64,000 bases of DNA from Turbatrix aceti. Taxonomy: Eukaryota; Nematoda; Chromadorea; Rhabditida; Panagrolaimidae. A program made the translations under genes and the position numbers. Positions within the stretch are counted from its first letter, which is position 1; every line of letters begins with the position of its first letter. The notes beneath the pieces are model-generated. The model saw only the letters and a program-made list of their open reading frames with translations. It had not been told where the DNA came from and made no database searches. The DNA lies in contig OZ017767.1 of the NCBI GenBank assembly GCA_963969345.1, forward strand, positions 3,376,739-3,440,738, written 5' to 3'. This document shows positions 34,989 to 45,079 of this stretch, piece by piece.

Positions 34989-37940
34989 CTCACAAAAAAA
35001 TTTCGTTTATAGTCACATCTATAAAACACTTTTATACACAGTGTCTACAATTCGGAGTAGACAAAAGTATAGAACCAGCAATGCATCTTCCTTTTTTTCA
35101 ATCGGCTATAGACAAAAGTATATAAACGAGCGCAAATATCTCAAGAAAAATCAGGGGGAAGGTCGCGACTGCCGACGCTTTCGCATGTTGCGCACGAGTC
35201 AATGAACTTTCGCGATGAGGATTTCAAATCAAACTTAAAAAAATTGTAACTCAGCCCAAAATTCAGTTTTTTTTATGAAATTTTGTTTACAGACAGATTC
35301 AAGGGTGTTCTTTATGCTGACATAATTCTTTTTTTTTAATTCGTTCAAAATTAACAAAATCGAAGGAGGTATGGTAGAAAAATCGCGGCGCATAAACAAA
35401 ATTAGCTGTGAAGACAAACAAAAGCAATTCTGAAGCGAAACAAAATTCTCTAACTGATTTTAAATAAAAAAGTATACCTTATCACCTTAGAAGTTTCGAA
35501 AAAAATGAAATTTCTGAGAAAAATTAGGTTTTCGGAACATTTTAGAACTCAATTTAAAAAACGGAGTACGCCATTCGCTTCAGCGTTCATTTCTGCCCCG
35601 GATCCGACTTTTTCGCGTAAATGCATTTCGAACGCGATCCATGCCGATTTTTTTACCGAACACTACTTTGAAAAATTTTGGTGTTTGCTCGACAAAAAAA
35701 AGGGAGGTTCAGGAGAAAATTTGCACTGGCGCACGGAAAAAATATAAAATTCTGAAACAATCAATCCAGATGTAAAAGATACTGTAGAATCCGATTCTGA
35801 TTTTAGTTTTTGGATTACACTTCGAAAAAGTTTCGAAAATTCATTTTTCAGGCAAAAGTTTTAGAAGTTTGAGTTTTTCAGGCATTTGAAAATTATTTTG
35901 AAGCATGTGCATATTTTTACTAGATAGAGAATTTTGTTGTGCTTCGAAATCATTTTGAACTGCATGTATAACTTTATTTGTTACCAAGTAATGAATTTTC
36001 TAGTACACCTCCTTCAATTTTGGCAAAAATGAAAATTTTGAAAAACGTGAATAGAGAAGTTCGAACGACAATGCTCGATTCTATTTTTTCACAATAAAAA
36101 ACTTTTAAATATCAATTCAAAAACCAAAGTTTTCGAATTTAGATATAAATTTCGTCCAAATACATAATTTCACAACTTGCGCGATCTGCGACTTTTCCGT
36201 TGTTGAGGAGAGGAGTCTCAACACGAATGTTGCGTCGCAGCGCTCGGTTTGTTCAGCCGAACTTTGTTATTTTTTTGTCTATGTTATTTTCTTCGGGCGA
36301 GTTGCAGTTGTTGTTTTTTTTTGGCTTGATTTATTTTGTTTTTGTTTCAGACTCATCCGGCGACATCCTCCAGCGTGTACAACCTATCGACAACTTTTTC
36401 CGAGCTCTTCCACCGACGTAGGTTTTTGAATTTTTCCAAGTTTTTGGGTGTTTTTACTATTTTTTGTATACCAACCAAGTTTCAACCATTTTCTTTCCTT
36501 TTCATGCGATTGTGCCATGAGAGTTCTGCAATTTGTTAGGTAGGATTGCGCTGCGACAGCTGGGGTGCCAAGATTTGGCTTCACAATTGCAAAAAAGGTA
36601 AAAAAACGGTTGAAATGCAGTTGACATCAAATTTTGGGGCAGAAAAGTTTCAGGGTTTGATTTGTTTTCAGTGGTGCCTCGAGACTTTCAGATGACTTCA
36701 ATCCTGTCCCAGCTACAACCATTTACCGCATCATCCAAGCAAAAGCCAAGTCCACGATGCTTCACAGAGAAAAATGAAGAAGACTTCGACGATGCTTTCA
36801 TTTTTTTGTTTTGTTTTATGTTTTGTCATTTATTTATTTATTTTGTTAGTAAACGAATGCCTGAACGTGCCAAAAAGTAATACTCAGCGGATGCCGCGAA
36901 GCGGGAAGGGAAGCCTGAAAATCAAAAGCAATGAAAACGTGTTTGACACGCTTTGCCAAGCTTGTTTGATTTATAGTTTTGTCTATACGGTGCACTATGC
37001 GCCCATGGTTTTGACACGAAAACTTTTTCTTTGCTATTTTCACATGCACAGAGTAGATATATTTCGGACATGAAAATGGTTCTGGGGGTAATCGGCTACG
37101 GCCGATTTAATGGTGCCATCAAAAAATCAAAATTCGATCGATAAATCGATAATTTGAGGTAAAAATTACTGTAACTCACGAAATTATTAGCCGATATCAC
37201 AATAAATTATTGCATCGTGTTCTACGTCCTTGAAAACCCCCGGAAGCAAAAAACAAAAAAATTCTGTTCATGAAATAAAAATTTATTTCGAATTAAAAAT
37301 TAATAGTAATAATTAATTTTCACGGTTCAAAATTAATATTTTTTTACCGGGCAAAGTTCATTGCAAAGTTTAAGATGAACTGGATCACTATGCCAAAGTT
37401 CATATATAAGAATGGCTAACCGGCTTGGCACGAAGCTTCCGAAGGCAACACACTACGCGCATTTGCATGCGCGCACTGTGTTCTCCTTCGACTGAAATGC
37501 TTCAGCGCGCACTTTTTGTATGAAAAAAAATTTGGAATTGAAATTATTTTTTATTTCATGCACCGAATTTGCTCATTTTTTCCACACCGGGGTTTTCGAT
37601 ACCGCTGATTACGATAAGCTAATTTATTGTGATTTTCGCTAATAAATGCAAAAAATACAATTTTGTTTTGCTATTTATTGATCGAAAATAAAATTTTTGA
37701 TAGCACCGTTAAATCCGCCATAATCGATAACCCCAAAAATACTACTTGTTTCTAACATTTAGACACATTGGGTATGTAAAATTCTAAAAAATACGTCAGA
37801 AAACGTTTTCGTGTCAGAACCATGGGCGCATAGTGCGGTGCTCCGATTTATAGTTTTGTGTATCAGGTGCTGAAGTCATAGTTATGTCTATAACTCTTTA
37901 TAGACATATCTACTTACATTTAGATATATTTTTTTGTGAG
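34989..37940. mobile_element. 2.95-kb inverted-repeat element with CTCACAAAAAAAT ends
   Basis: The left end reads CTCACAAAAAAAT from 34989 and the right end is its reverse complement, ending GTGAG at 37940. A related empty site exists at 39066-39150: the sequence up to CTATTTGT is shared, then GTAAGGA follows directly there, while here the element interrupts it (right flank TGGTAAGGAC at 37941). TG lies on both sides, so the target duplication is probably 2 bp. The element contains a nested element (36992-37836) and segments similar to gene-family DNA at 39430-39720 (around 36200-36540). No convincing transposase frame is visible. Confidence 0.65.
36992..37836. mobile_element. Nested 845-bp inverted-repeat element with GGT target duplication
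   Basis: The left end begins GCACTATGCGCCCATGGTTT. The right end is the reverse complement of almost the same sequence, and the match continues through GACACGAAAAC. Inner inverted repeats (around 37090-37135 against 37690-37735) extend the foldback. GGT precedes the left end and follows the right end. A 3-bp duplication suggests the PIF/Harbinger group, although GGT is not its usual TWA target. No coding capacity is seen. Confidence 0.65.
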
Positions 37941-38049
37941 TGGTAAGGACTTTCCTCTGGGTGTGCATTTTGTCCTACGCCAACTCCGCTTGCCGGATTC
38001 TTGATTGAATCCTTCCGTGAATCTGGAGTTGACATGAATGAAATTTTTT

Positions 38050-38403
38050 GTCTTATCAAAATTTTGCGAAAAATTAAATTCGGTTGCTATAAAAATTAAT
38101 CAGGTGGCAAGGTGATTCGCCGGTTCATACAATTCGTTAGGTCCGTGCCTTTGACTGTATGGTTTTTGTATGCCAGAAAAACGTGCTCTGCTCTCAGGTA
38201 AATTCATAAGAAATCACAATTTGCAACGATTTGCGTTTTTTTTGTCTTATCAAAATTTTGTGAAAAATCAAAATCGGTTGCTACAAAAATTAATCAGGTG
38301 GCAAGGTGATTCGCCGGTTCATGCAACTCGTCAGGTCCGTGCCTTTGACTGTATGGTTTTTGTAAGCCAGAATAACGTGCTCTGCTGTCAGGTAAATTCA
38401 TAA
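38050..38403 (+). repeat. Tandem duplication, 194-bp period, two units
   Basis: Units start at 38050 and 38244 with TCTTATCAAAATTTTG and end with CAGGTAAATTCATAAG. They differ at scattered bases (for example ATACAATTCGTTAGG against ATGCAACTCGTCAGG). The array directly precedes an LTR-like promoter module and may belong to that element. Confidence 0.75.
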
Positions 38404-38404
38404 G

Positions 38405-38547
38405 TGTCGTACCTAGACCAGCGACATTAGCATAGCTCACTCCTACTCTGTATATAAGCACTTGTCTGATACCCAATAAATGTTATCTGCCTCTGCCTGA
38501 TCTCGCCCCTTCCGTTGTCTGTACTCGGCCCGTACAACCAACGTACA
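38405..38547 (+). mobile_element. LTR-like module with TATA box and polyadenylation signal
   Basis: The segment runs from TGTCGTACC to AACGTACA, contains TATATAAG at 38451-38458 and AATAAA at 38475-38480, and is followed within 5 bp by a tRNA-derived primer-binding site. This is the expected layout of an LTR retrotransposon left end. A matching right LTR was not found in the window, so this is a remnant or solo 5' part. Exact borders are uncertain because the preceding tandem repeats may be part of it. Confidence 0.5.
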
Positions 38548-38551
38548 GCAT

Positions 38552-38600
38552 TGGTGACGAGAGTGGGATTCGAACCCACGCCTCCGAAGAGACTCGTGAT
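38552..38600 (-). other. Primer-binding site derived from the 3' half of tRNA-Leu, with CCA
   Basis: Read on the minus strand, this is a tRNA 3' portion: long variable arm with GTCTCTTCGGAGGC, T-arm GTGGGTTCGAATCCCAC, acceptor end TCTCGTCA and then CCA. The CCA is not encoded in eukaryotic tRNA genes, so the sequence was copied from a mature tRNA, as in reverse-transcription priming. The match is much longer than the usual ~18 nt. The 5' half of the tRNA is absent, so this is not a tRNA gene. The variable arm points to leucine (serine is the alternative). Confidence 0.7.
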
Positions 38601-38827
38601 TCTCAACGACAGTGATCCGTTCCGGCTCCGTTTCAGAACCAAGATGCTCCTTGACGACACAAAGTACATCTTCAATATCGTCGAACAAGACATCAAGAAC
38701 CTCAAGCAAGCAAAAGAAGATCAAGATCAAGATGCCGAGATGCGAGACGCCTCCAAAACCTAACTTCAAAAGAAAAAGGGGGCATGACGGCATCCCGGAC
38801 GGAATCCCTCTGTAATTAGCATACTCG

Positions 38828-38857
38828 TATATAAGACTGCCTTAGGTTCATAATAAA
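38828..38857 (+). promoter_or_regulatory. Second TATA plus AATAAA module
   Basis: TATATAAG at 38828-38835 is followed by AATAAA at 38852-38857, the same spacing and order as the LTR-like module 380 bp upstream. It lies 40 bp before the start codon of a broken gene-family exon. It could be a second LTR remnant or a promoter reused by the family. Confidence 0.4.
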
Positions 38858-38896
38858 CATGACTCTCTCTCTTGTGACTCGCGCGCCTCGGTCGAA

Positions 38897-40099
38897 ATGT
38901 ATTTTGCTCTCCCAACAATCGAAGACATCGAAAGCCTCCTGATCTGGAGGGTGGTGTTGTGTATGGGAAACCCGGAAAACTCAATGAAGCAGCCGCCGAG
39001 ACGCCGAAACCGACCCCGGAAAAGCCAGGCAATTAAAAAAAAGCGATGAATTATTATAAAAAGTCGTAATTAGCAAAATGGGGCTGTAATGATTTGAATT
39101 GTCTTCATTGTGAACTTAAATTAAATCTATTTGTAGTAAGGATGACAATTAAAAAAGCGATGAATTTATTTCATTCGAATAAAATTTTAGACGATCGACC
39201 GGTATCAAAGCCACTGAAAATCCCCGATCCGCAAGAACCGGTAATGTCCACGAATGCCGCGAATCCACTCACAAAAAAATATGTATTATACAATTGTTGT
39301 GCCCTACTGATTTAAACTTATTTGTATCATAAGTTAAACATAAAAATGTTCAAAACAGGAATCCCCGGCAATTGCCACGGCAATACAGAAAATGTATTAT
39401 TAATGAAACAATTGTTTGTGCTGTTGCAGAATCTCAGCGCGAATGTTGCGCTTGGCTTGGTTAGGCCAACCGTTCTTTTTTTGTCTACATTCTTTTTTTC
39501 TCGGAAGTGTTGTAATTGTTGTATTTTCAGCGTGAATTGTCTTGTTTTTATTTTAGTTTTTTTCAGGTGACATCCTCCAAGCGGCTCCAACTGACCGGTG
39601 TGGTGACAGCGCCACTCCAATGTGATGATGCTGCCAACGTAAGTTTTTTTAAAGATTAAAAAATGTTTTTGGGCACTTTTTTGATAACCAACCAAGTTTT
39701 ACCTGGTTTTTGACCTTTTTTGCGATTGTATGATGAGTTCTTGCTTAAGTTTTGTCCAAGGAACCTGAAAACTTTTGACTTCAACCCCAGAAGTATATTT
39801 TTTAACTGAAAAAAAATCTAAATTTTTTTTTATATAAATCTGCATTTTTGTTTTGTTAAAACAATTTACAAATGAGAAAAAAATTATCTGACAAAAATAA
39901 ATTTTAGAAGTCAAGAAGTACATGGATGAGCTCCGGCAAGAAGCCATGGAAACGCCGGAGCACAGAAAGCTGCTTGATTGGCTTTTTGGCAAAAGCAAGC
40001 GTACACGCCGCATCTCAGTCTCAGGTAAGTGTTCAATTGAATTACAAAATCAGTTATGAATATCAAAACTTTTTTTAGAAATGTGGTGCCACGTTTGAA
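38897..40099 (+). pseudogene. Proline-rich family gene (type A), broken copy
   Basis: It begins with the exon-1 sequence MYFALPTIEDIESLLIW found intact at 46905, but an internal deletion shifts the frame and the donor GT has become GC. Exon 2 resumes at 39190 (DDRPVSKPLKIPDPQEP) and is cut at about 39268 by a CTCACAAAAAAAT element end. The middle exons are missing or unrecognisable. Exon 5 (39908-40024, EVKKYMDELRQEAMETPEHR) and a last exon ending TGA at 40099 are well preserved. The 39066-39133 segment shares sequence with 34927-34988 and acts as the empty site for the 2.95-kb element. Confidence 0.65.
39268..39282 (+). mobile_element. Isolated CTCACAAAAAAATAT element terminus
   Basis: Compared with the intact gene at 47165-47180 (AATCCACCTGCACTC), this copy changes abruptly after AATCCA to CTCACAAAAAAATAT, the same end as the 2.95-kb element. 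No matching opposite end follows, so it is a truncated insertion that broke exon 2 of the pseudogene. Confidence 0.55.
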
Positions 40100-41288
40100 T
40101 CGAACATCGGCGCTCACTTGGCTGACGATCAGAAGCATCATAGGACTCCAACGCGCAATTTTCAGCGAATGGGATGCAGGATCCACGCCGCTTCTGGAGA
40201 TTCTTTTCCAACGATATTTCGAAGAGCAAAAAAGAAAAGCTGAAGAGGCGGCACTCGAGGCCCAAAAAGCAATGGCAAAGAAAGGGCACAAGAAACCTGT
40301 GGCGTGGTATGTGTCGCTGGTTGCTGAACGTAAGTTGCAAAAAAATGATGAAAAAAATCTCATGAACCGATTTCAGCTCTCCAGCCAAAGTCAGCGGCAA
40401 TCCACGGGCGAAATGGCAAGGATGCCGAAACGCCAGAGATGTTTGACGCCGTGTCGCCAGGATTGGAGCCCGTCAAAGCAAACACGCCAACGCCAAAACA
40501 CTTTGCATCCGTGGAAAACGTTGACAAGCAACCCCGACAGCTGAAGCCAGAAACATCCGGTAGGCCTCTGCCCCCGCTGAAAGTGACTTTCGCGCGCGAC
40601 GCAATAGTCCTGGGTGCCTCAGGTACTTTTTGAAACTTCATTGTCAAGAAAACAATCATCATTTTTAGATTACGCTAACATGAGGCTCAACATGAACAAA
40701 GTGGACTACGGATGGCACTCCATCGTACCGGCCGAGCCATCGCCCCGAGCTGCAAAGCAAGTAAAGCGCTCAAAATCAAAAGCAGCGCGGTCAAACTTCC
40801 CGTCAAGACTTGACTTCCTGAACTACCAAAGGAAAAAGGCACAGCACGATGCGGCAATGACGGCAAAGAAAAACGCGAAAGAACACCGAAAACCTGTGGC
40901 GTGGTTCGTGCCGCTGGCTGAGAAACGTAAGTTGCATAAAAATATAAAAATGAAAACTCATAAATAAATTACAGCTCTCAAGCCAAAGCCAGCGACACTC
41001 CACGGGCGAGATGGCAAGGATGCCGAAACGTCAGAGCCCAAACACACCGATTTGCTCCTATCGGATTATCCAGCCGCAGACGAAGAAGCGAATCTGGCGC
41101 TCGACATGGTCGAGATTCCGGTGCCGTACCTGGAAATCGATGGTTTTGTTCATCCGTCGAAATTTTCTCCGAAAAAGTATTTTAAGTGTTTCAGAAATGT
41201 TGCTGAAATATTTTTTAATGCATCACTTCCCCGAATGGGGTGCAAGATGCTTGCACCCTTTGCAGCATCGTTGCAAAAAAATAACTAA
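40079..41288 (+). pseudogene. Type B family gene, chimeric copy lacking its first exon
   Basis: Exons are about 40079-40329, 40377-40622, 40669-40926 and 40975-41288, each matching the intact copy at 52254-53905. The first block starts in type A last-exon sequence, then switches within GGATGCAGGATCCACGCC to type B exon 2 (LLEILFQRYFEEQKRKAEEA). The first type B exon (MNYISTKMKF) is absent, and the splice phase from the upstream type A exon leads to a stop at 40099, so a full product is unlikely. The downstream exons keep open frames with HKKPVAWYVSLVAE and HRKPVAWFVPLAEK motifs. The last exon fuses directly to the MGCKMLAPFAASLQKNN terminus without the intron seen in other copies. Confidence 0.55.
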
Positions 41289-41299
41289 TTATCCGTGTA

Positions 41300-43480
41300 A
41301 CATGTAAGTATATTTTTTGAGTCAAAGCAAATGAACGAAAACTAAATTTAAAGTGTTTTTCAGATCGAACTAATTGCCTTGTATAATGCTTGTACAAATA
41401 ATACCTTATTACCCAATGGAAGAATCGATGGCTGGGGACACGAGAACTACTGCGGCAGTGGTGAGTTGGACAGAGAGAAGGCAAATAGACGCAAAATTTG
41501 AGAAAAAGCACAAGTACCGTTGTACAAGCGCCGTTTTTTGATGAAAACCGTTTTTGACAAGAAAAAATAAGCGGAAATAGTGAAAAACGTTGATGAGAAA
41601 AAAGCGATGTTTTTACAACATTAAATTTACAAAACGCTGCATTTTTTGGCAACCAAAAACAAAGTCATCAAAACGCGAAATCATTTTGTGAGACGATTTT
41701 GGGCGATTGATTATAGTGCGCACTGATTTTGCCTTGAAAGGGTCTCGTTTTTTATCACGCCGTCTTTCTCGTCCAACTCGCCACTGCTGCCAAGAAGAAA
41801 GGGGGATGCGAGGTGAGTTGTTTTTTCTCTCCGTGTCTTCTGACAATCATTTTTTTTTCAGGGACATGTGGTGTGGGACATTGCACAGAAACGCTCGGAA
41901 ACTGAGTTTGATTGTCACGATGACAACCTGTTTCTTCAATGGTCATCGGCAACGTTACCTGTAATGTTGGCAGTCCGATTCAGTCGGTGATCGGTTGCCC
42001 TTCAGCTGATCGTTGCACCACTTGATCAGCTGTCGGTGCGCCTGATGAGTGATAGGAACGATTTTTTGAGCGGCTGCAAAACTTTTTATCGATATCACTT
42101 TGGCATCTGTTGTTAACGCTGCATGGACTGGTTTTTGAGTAGCCATGGTGCCGCCGATGCATTTTGCGCAGATTGCCTTTTCTCCTACGCAGCTTGCAGT
42201 TTGACAAGACCAACATTTATTAGCAATTGACGCAATTGTGAAACGTGAGATGTAGATAAGATGTTCAACGTTGCAGTACCATTTCTTTGACCAGTCCAGT
42301 GGTAAATATAATTTTGCAACACTTTTGAGTCATCCGGTAGTCCGTTATCTAGTGAACAATTCTGATATTTCAATCGTTTGAAGAATTTTCGCTTGAGCGT
42401 CATACTGAAAATCATACCCGTGCGACCCGAATAAGCCATCTACGAAAAAAAATCATATTTATTCGCTTCAGTATGAAATTGAAGCATTCCAAAATTTACA
42501 CTTCACAACCACAGGTTTTCACCAGGGCGTTCTGGAATACATACCTCAAAACAAAGGTATAAACCGGCGAATAAACCGACAATTTTGTTTATCAATTGTG
42601 TGGAGCACAAATGTACAACTGGACCGTTATTCTTGTTTTACGAGCGTAGTGCATGGTGTAGGGTGCAGACAAAAAAGAGCGCAAATGTTCTTGATCATAA
42701 ATTCTTTTTGAATTCCTTTTTTTTATTGAATTCTTTACTCTTGCGGTCAGTTTCCGTTGTTGAAGAAACAACGTTTTTCTGTAGATACAAATGATTCTGT
42801 CATTTAATGCATGGTTCACTCTCTGAATTCTGCTTCTGTATGCTTTGCATAGAATCCTTCATAATGCCGTACACCGAGAATTCTGATGCAAACTTTGTGC
42901 AACATTTTCCACAAATTAAGTTTTGAAACAAACACGCGAAACAAGTCAAATGAGTATTTTGCAACGGAAAACTGAAAAACACTGTTTTGATCGCGCTGTA
43001 TCAAAAACTTTATCAGCATCACCTCTTGTGCCAAATAATTACGAGTTGCTAATATTCCCGATCGATACAGAAAACTCATGATCCGGGCCGTTTAAACTAA
43101 AAGCAAGCAAAATAATCAAATATTTAGTTCGAGCCATATTTTGTTATCCGGGCGTATTTTCCTGGAAGGCATCCACACATGCAAATATCTCTTTGCGCCA
43201 TTATTCAATGATTCCTAATCATTACACTTTGCGAGAAAATAAATCAAATTTCTTTTTGTTGCAAAAAAACTCTTCGGTATAATAAATCGATGATCACGAT
43301 TGATCAAATCTGAAAAAAAGGAGCAAGCGGCACAAGAATTCTACCCGCCAAAAAAACCCCCAATAAATAAACAACTGGACGTATTCCCTCGCCCACAGAA
43401 TACAGATGCACTACAAAAGGAAATGACAGTGCACCGACCCCGCTGGGTAAATCTTAGCACCTGGTGCGCGAGCTGACCCA
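41300..43480. repeat. Recurring downstream unit, full copy (U2)
   Basis: It follows the type B terminator and spans exon-like plus-strand segments (GTTTTTCAG acceptor near 41363, then CAATGGAAGAATCGATGGCT; GTGAGTTG donor at 41813; TTTTTCAG acceptor at ~41860), an antisense frame pair (41955-42439) and an AT-rich tail ending in TAATAAATCGATG. From 41707 to 43473 it matches 49007-50773 almost base for base at a constant offset of 7,300. Its first part also recurs at 45.1, 48.6 and 53.9 kb. Confidence 0.85.
41955..42439 (-). CDS. Antisense open frames in unit U2, unknown
   Basis: The upstream frame starts at 42439 right after a TTTTTTTTCGTAG acceptor, a typical spliced-leader position, and encodes 84 aa (MAYSGRTGMIFSMTLKRKFF ... 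LLINVGLVKLQAA). A second frame (42146-41955) encodes 63 aa (MATQKPVHAALTTDAKVISI ... CQHYR). Both are repeated at 49255-49739 with one amino-acid change in the first. Related but start-less versions lie at 45652-45897 and 54480-54725, where a 2-bp length difference changes the downstream frame. The units also carry plausible plus-strand splice sites, so the coding strand is not settled. No family recognised. Confidence 0.35.
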
Positions 43481-43596
43481 GACACAACTAGCGAGGGAGA
43501 AAGTCACGACCAATCCTGACCTACCCCGCGCAAAAAAAAGTACCGCCCCCAAGAAAGCGGAAAAAAAGCATATTACACACAGAACAGCTCATTTGT

Positions 43597-45076
43597 ATGA
43601 ATTATATTTCTACAAAGATGAAGTTTCCAAAGATCAATATGGAATTGATGAACAACATCTTCATGCTCTACATCTTCATGGCCGAAGAAACCCTGAACTC
43701 TGTGGAACAGATGTGGGAGGATAGAAAAGGTAAGGATAATCCTTGGATCATTGTTAGAGAATCATGTAAATGTTTTTAGCCAAGAAAAGGGCCAAAAAGG
43801 CGATGCGAAAGGGCCAGTCTCCGGCGACCGAATCCGAGCCGCTACGCCAGGATCACGGATATCAGTCGACCCCAAACCGCACAGACCAACGTTCAAACAC
43901 TCCTCCCACGGTACTAAAAACGCGTGCTCCGCAAGATATCGAGCTGGTCACGTTCAAGACCGAAAACAGCGCATCTCCGTCAAATGCAGTCCCTCCCGTC
44001 CAGAAACCGACCTGGCAAAGACGCAATGTACGTCCGAAAACCTATGCTCCGGGAAATTCTCCTACGGAGATTCTTTTCAAAATCTACTCCGAAGAGCAAA
44101 AAAGAAAAGCTGAAGAGGCGGAACTCGAGGCCCAAAAAGCAAGGGTGCACAAGAAACCAGTGGCGTGGTTCGTGTCGCTGGCTGCTGAACGTAAGTTGCA
44201 AAAAAATTTTGAAAAAAATCTCATGAACCGATTTCAGCTCTCCAGCCAAAGCCGAAAGCACGGGATGAAAACGACTCGGCGATACACAGCCTCTCAAGCA
44301 CCGATAGTCGGCTCAAAAGTGTTCCCTCCGGTCTAGCACTCGACAAAGTCCAGATCCCCGTTCCGTACCTCGAAATCGAAGACTTCGGCGATCAATCAAA
44401 GTTGTCCCCGAACAAGCCTCTGGACAAGCTTACTGCCACGCTGCCGAAAGCACGGGATGGAAGCGACTCGGCAATACACAGCCTCTCAAGCACCGATAGT
44501 CGGCTCAAACGTGTTCCCTCCGGTCTAGCACTCGACAAAGTCCAGATCCCCATTCCGTACCTCGAAATCGAAGACTTCGTCGATCAATCAAAGTTGTCCC
44601 CGAACAAGCCTCTGGACAAGCTTACTGTCACGCTGCCGAAAGCACGGGATGAAAACGACTCGGCGATACACAGCTTCTCAAGCACCGATAGTCGGCTCAA
44701 ACGTGTTCCCTCCGGTCTAGCACTCGACAAAGTCCAAATCCCCGTACCATACCTCGAAATCGAAGACTTTGTCGATCAATCAAAGTTGTCCCCGAACAAG
44801 CCTCTGGACAAGGCTCATGTCACCGTACAGAAGGGCGAAGACGGTAAGTATTCTTTTAATAAAAAAAATTTGAATGGAATTCAAAAAACGACTGCAAATT
44901 AAAATTTAAATGTTCAAAATAACAAAATATTCATTTCAGAACCCAAAAAGACCGTGCCTTCCAACACGCTTGGTCTCAGACTCCCGCGAGATCAGAAACG
45001 TCCGATGCGCAATTTTCCCCGAATGGGGTGCAAGATGCTGGCACCCTTTGCAGCATCGTTGCAAAAAAATAAATAA
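43597..45076 (+). CDS. Type B family gene, copy 1, with three 64-aa repeats
   Basis: Exons 43597-43729, 43780-44190, 44238-44843 and 44940-45076 join in frame (428 aa). Exon 1: MNYISTKMKFPKINMELMNN, a Met-rich start with EETLNSVEQMWEDRK. Exon 2 is lysine/proline-rich and ends HKKPVAWFVSLAAE. Exon 3 holds three copies of a 192-bp repeat starting at 44251, 44443 and 44635, each encoding KARDxxDSAIHSxSSTDSRL, VPSGLALDKVQIP, PYLEIEDFxDQSKLSPNKPL. Exon 4 ends MGCKMLAPFAASLQKNK. The protein is charged, probably disordered, with no signal peptide or membrane helix. Compared with the copy at 52071 it lacks the DYANMR exon and parts of its neighbours. I do not recognise the family. Confidence 0.65.
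44251..44826 (+). repeat. Coding tandem repeat, 3 x 192 bp
   Basis: Three head-to-tail units of exactly 192 bp (64 codons), each beginning GCCGAAAGCACGGGATG. They differ by few bases (for example GAAAACGACTCGGCG against GGAAGCGACTCGGCA). The copy at 53.4 kb has one full unit plus a partial one, so the number varies between paralogues while the frame is kept. Confidence 0.9.
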
Positions 45077-45079
45077 TCA

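Noticed and set aside
38515..38763. Open frame with the peptide TRVGFEPTPP
   Set aside because: The first part is the antisense translation of a tRNA T-arm, a well-known annotation artefact. The later part (MLLDDTKYIFNIVEQDIKNL) could be the start of an element protein but has no further support.
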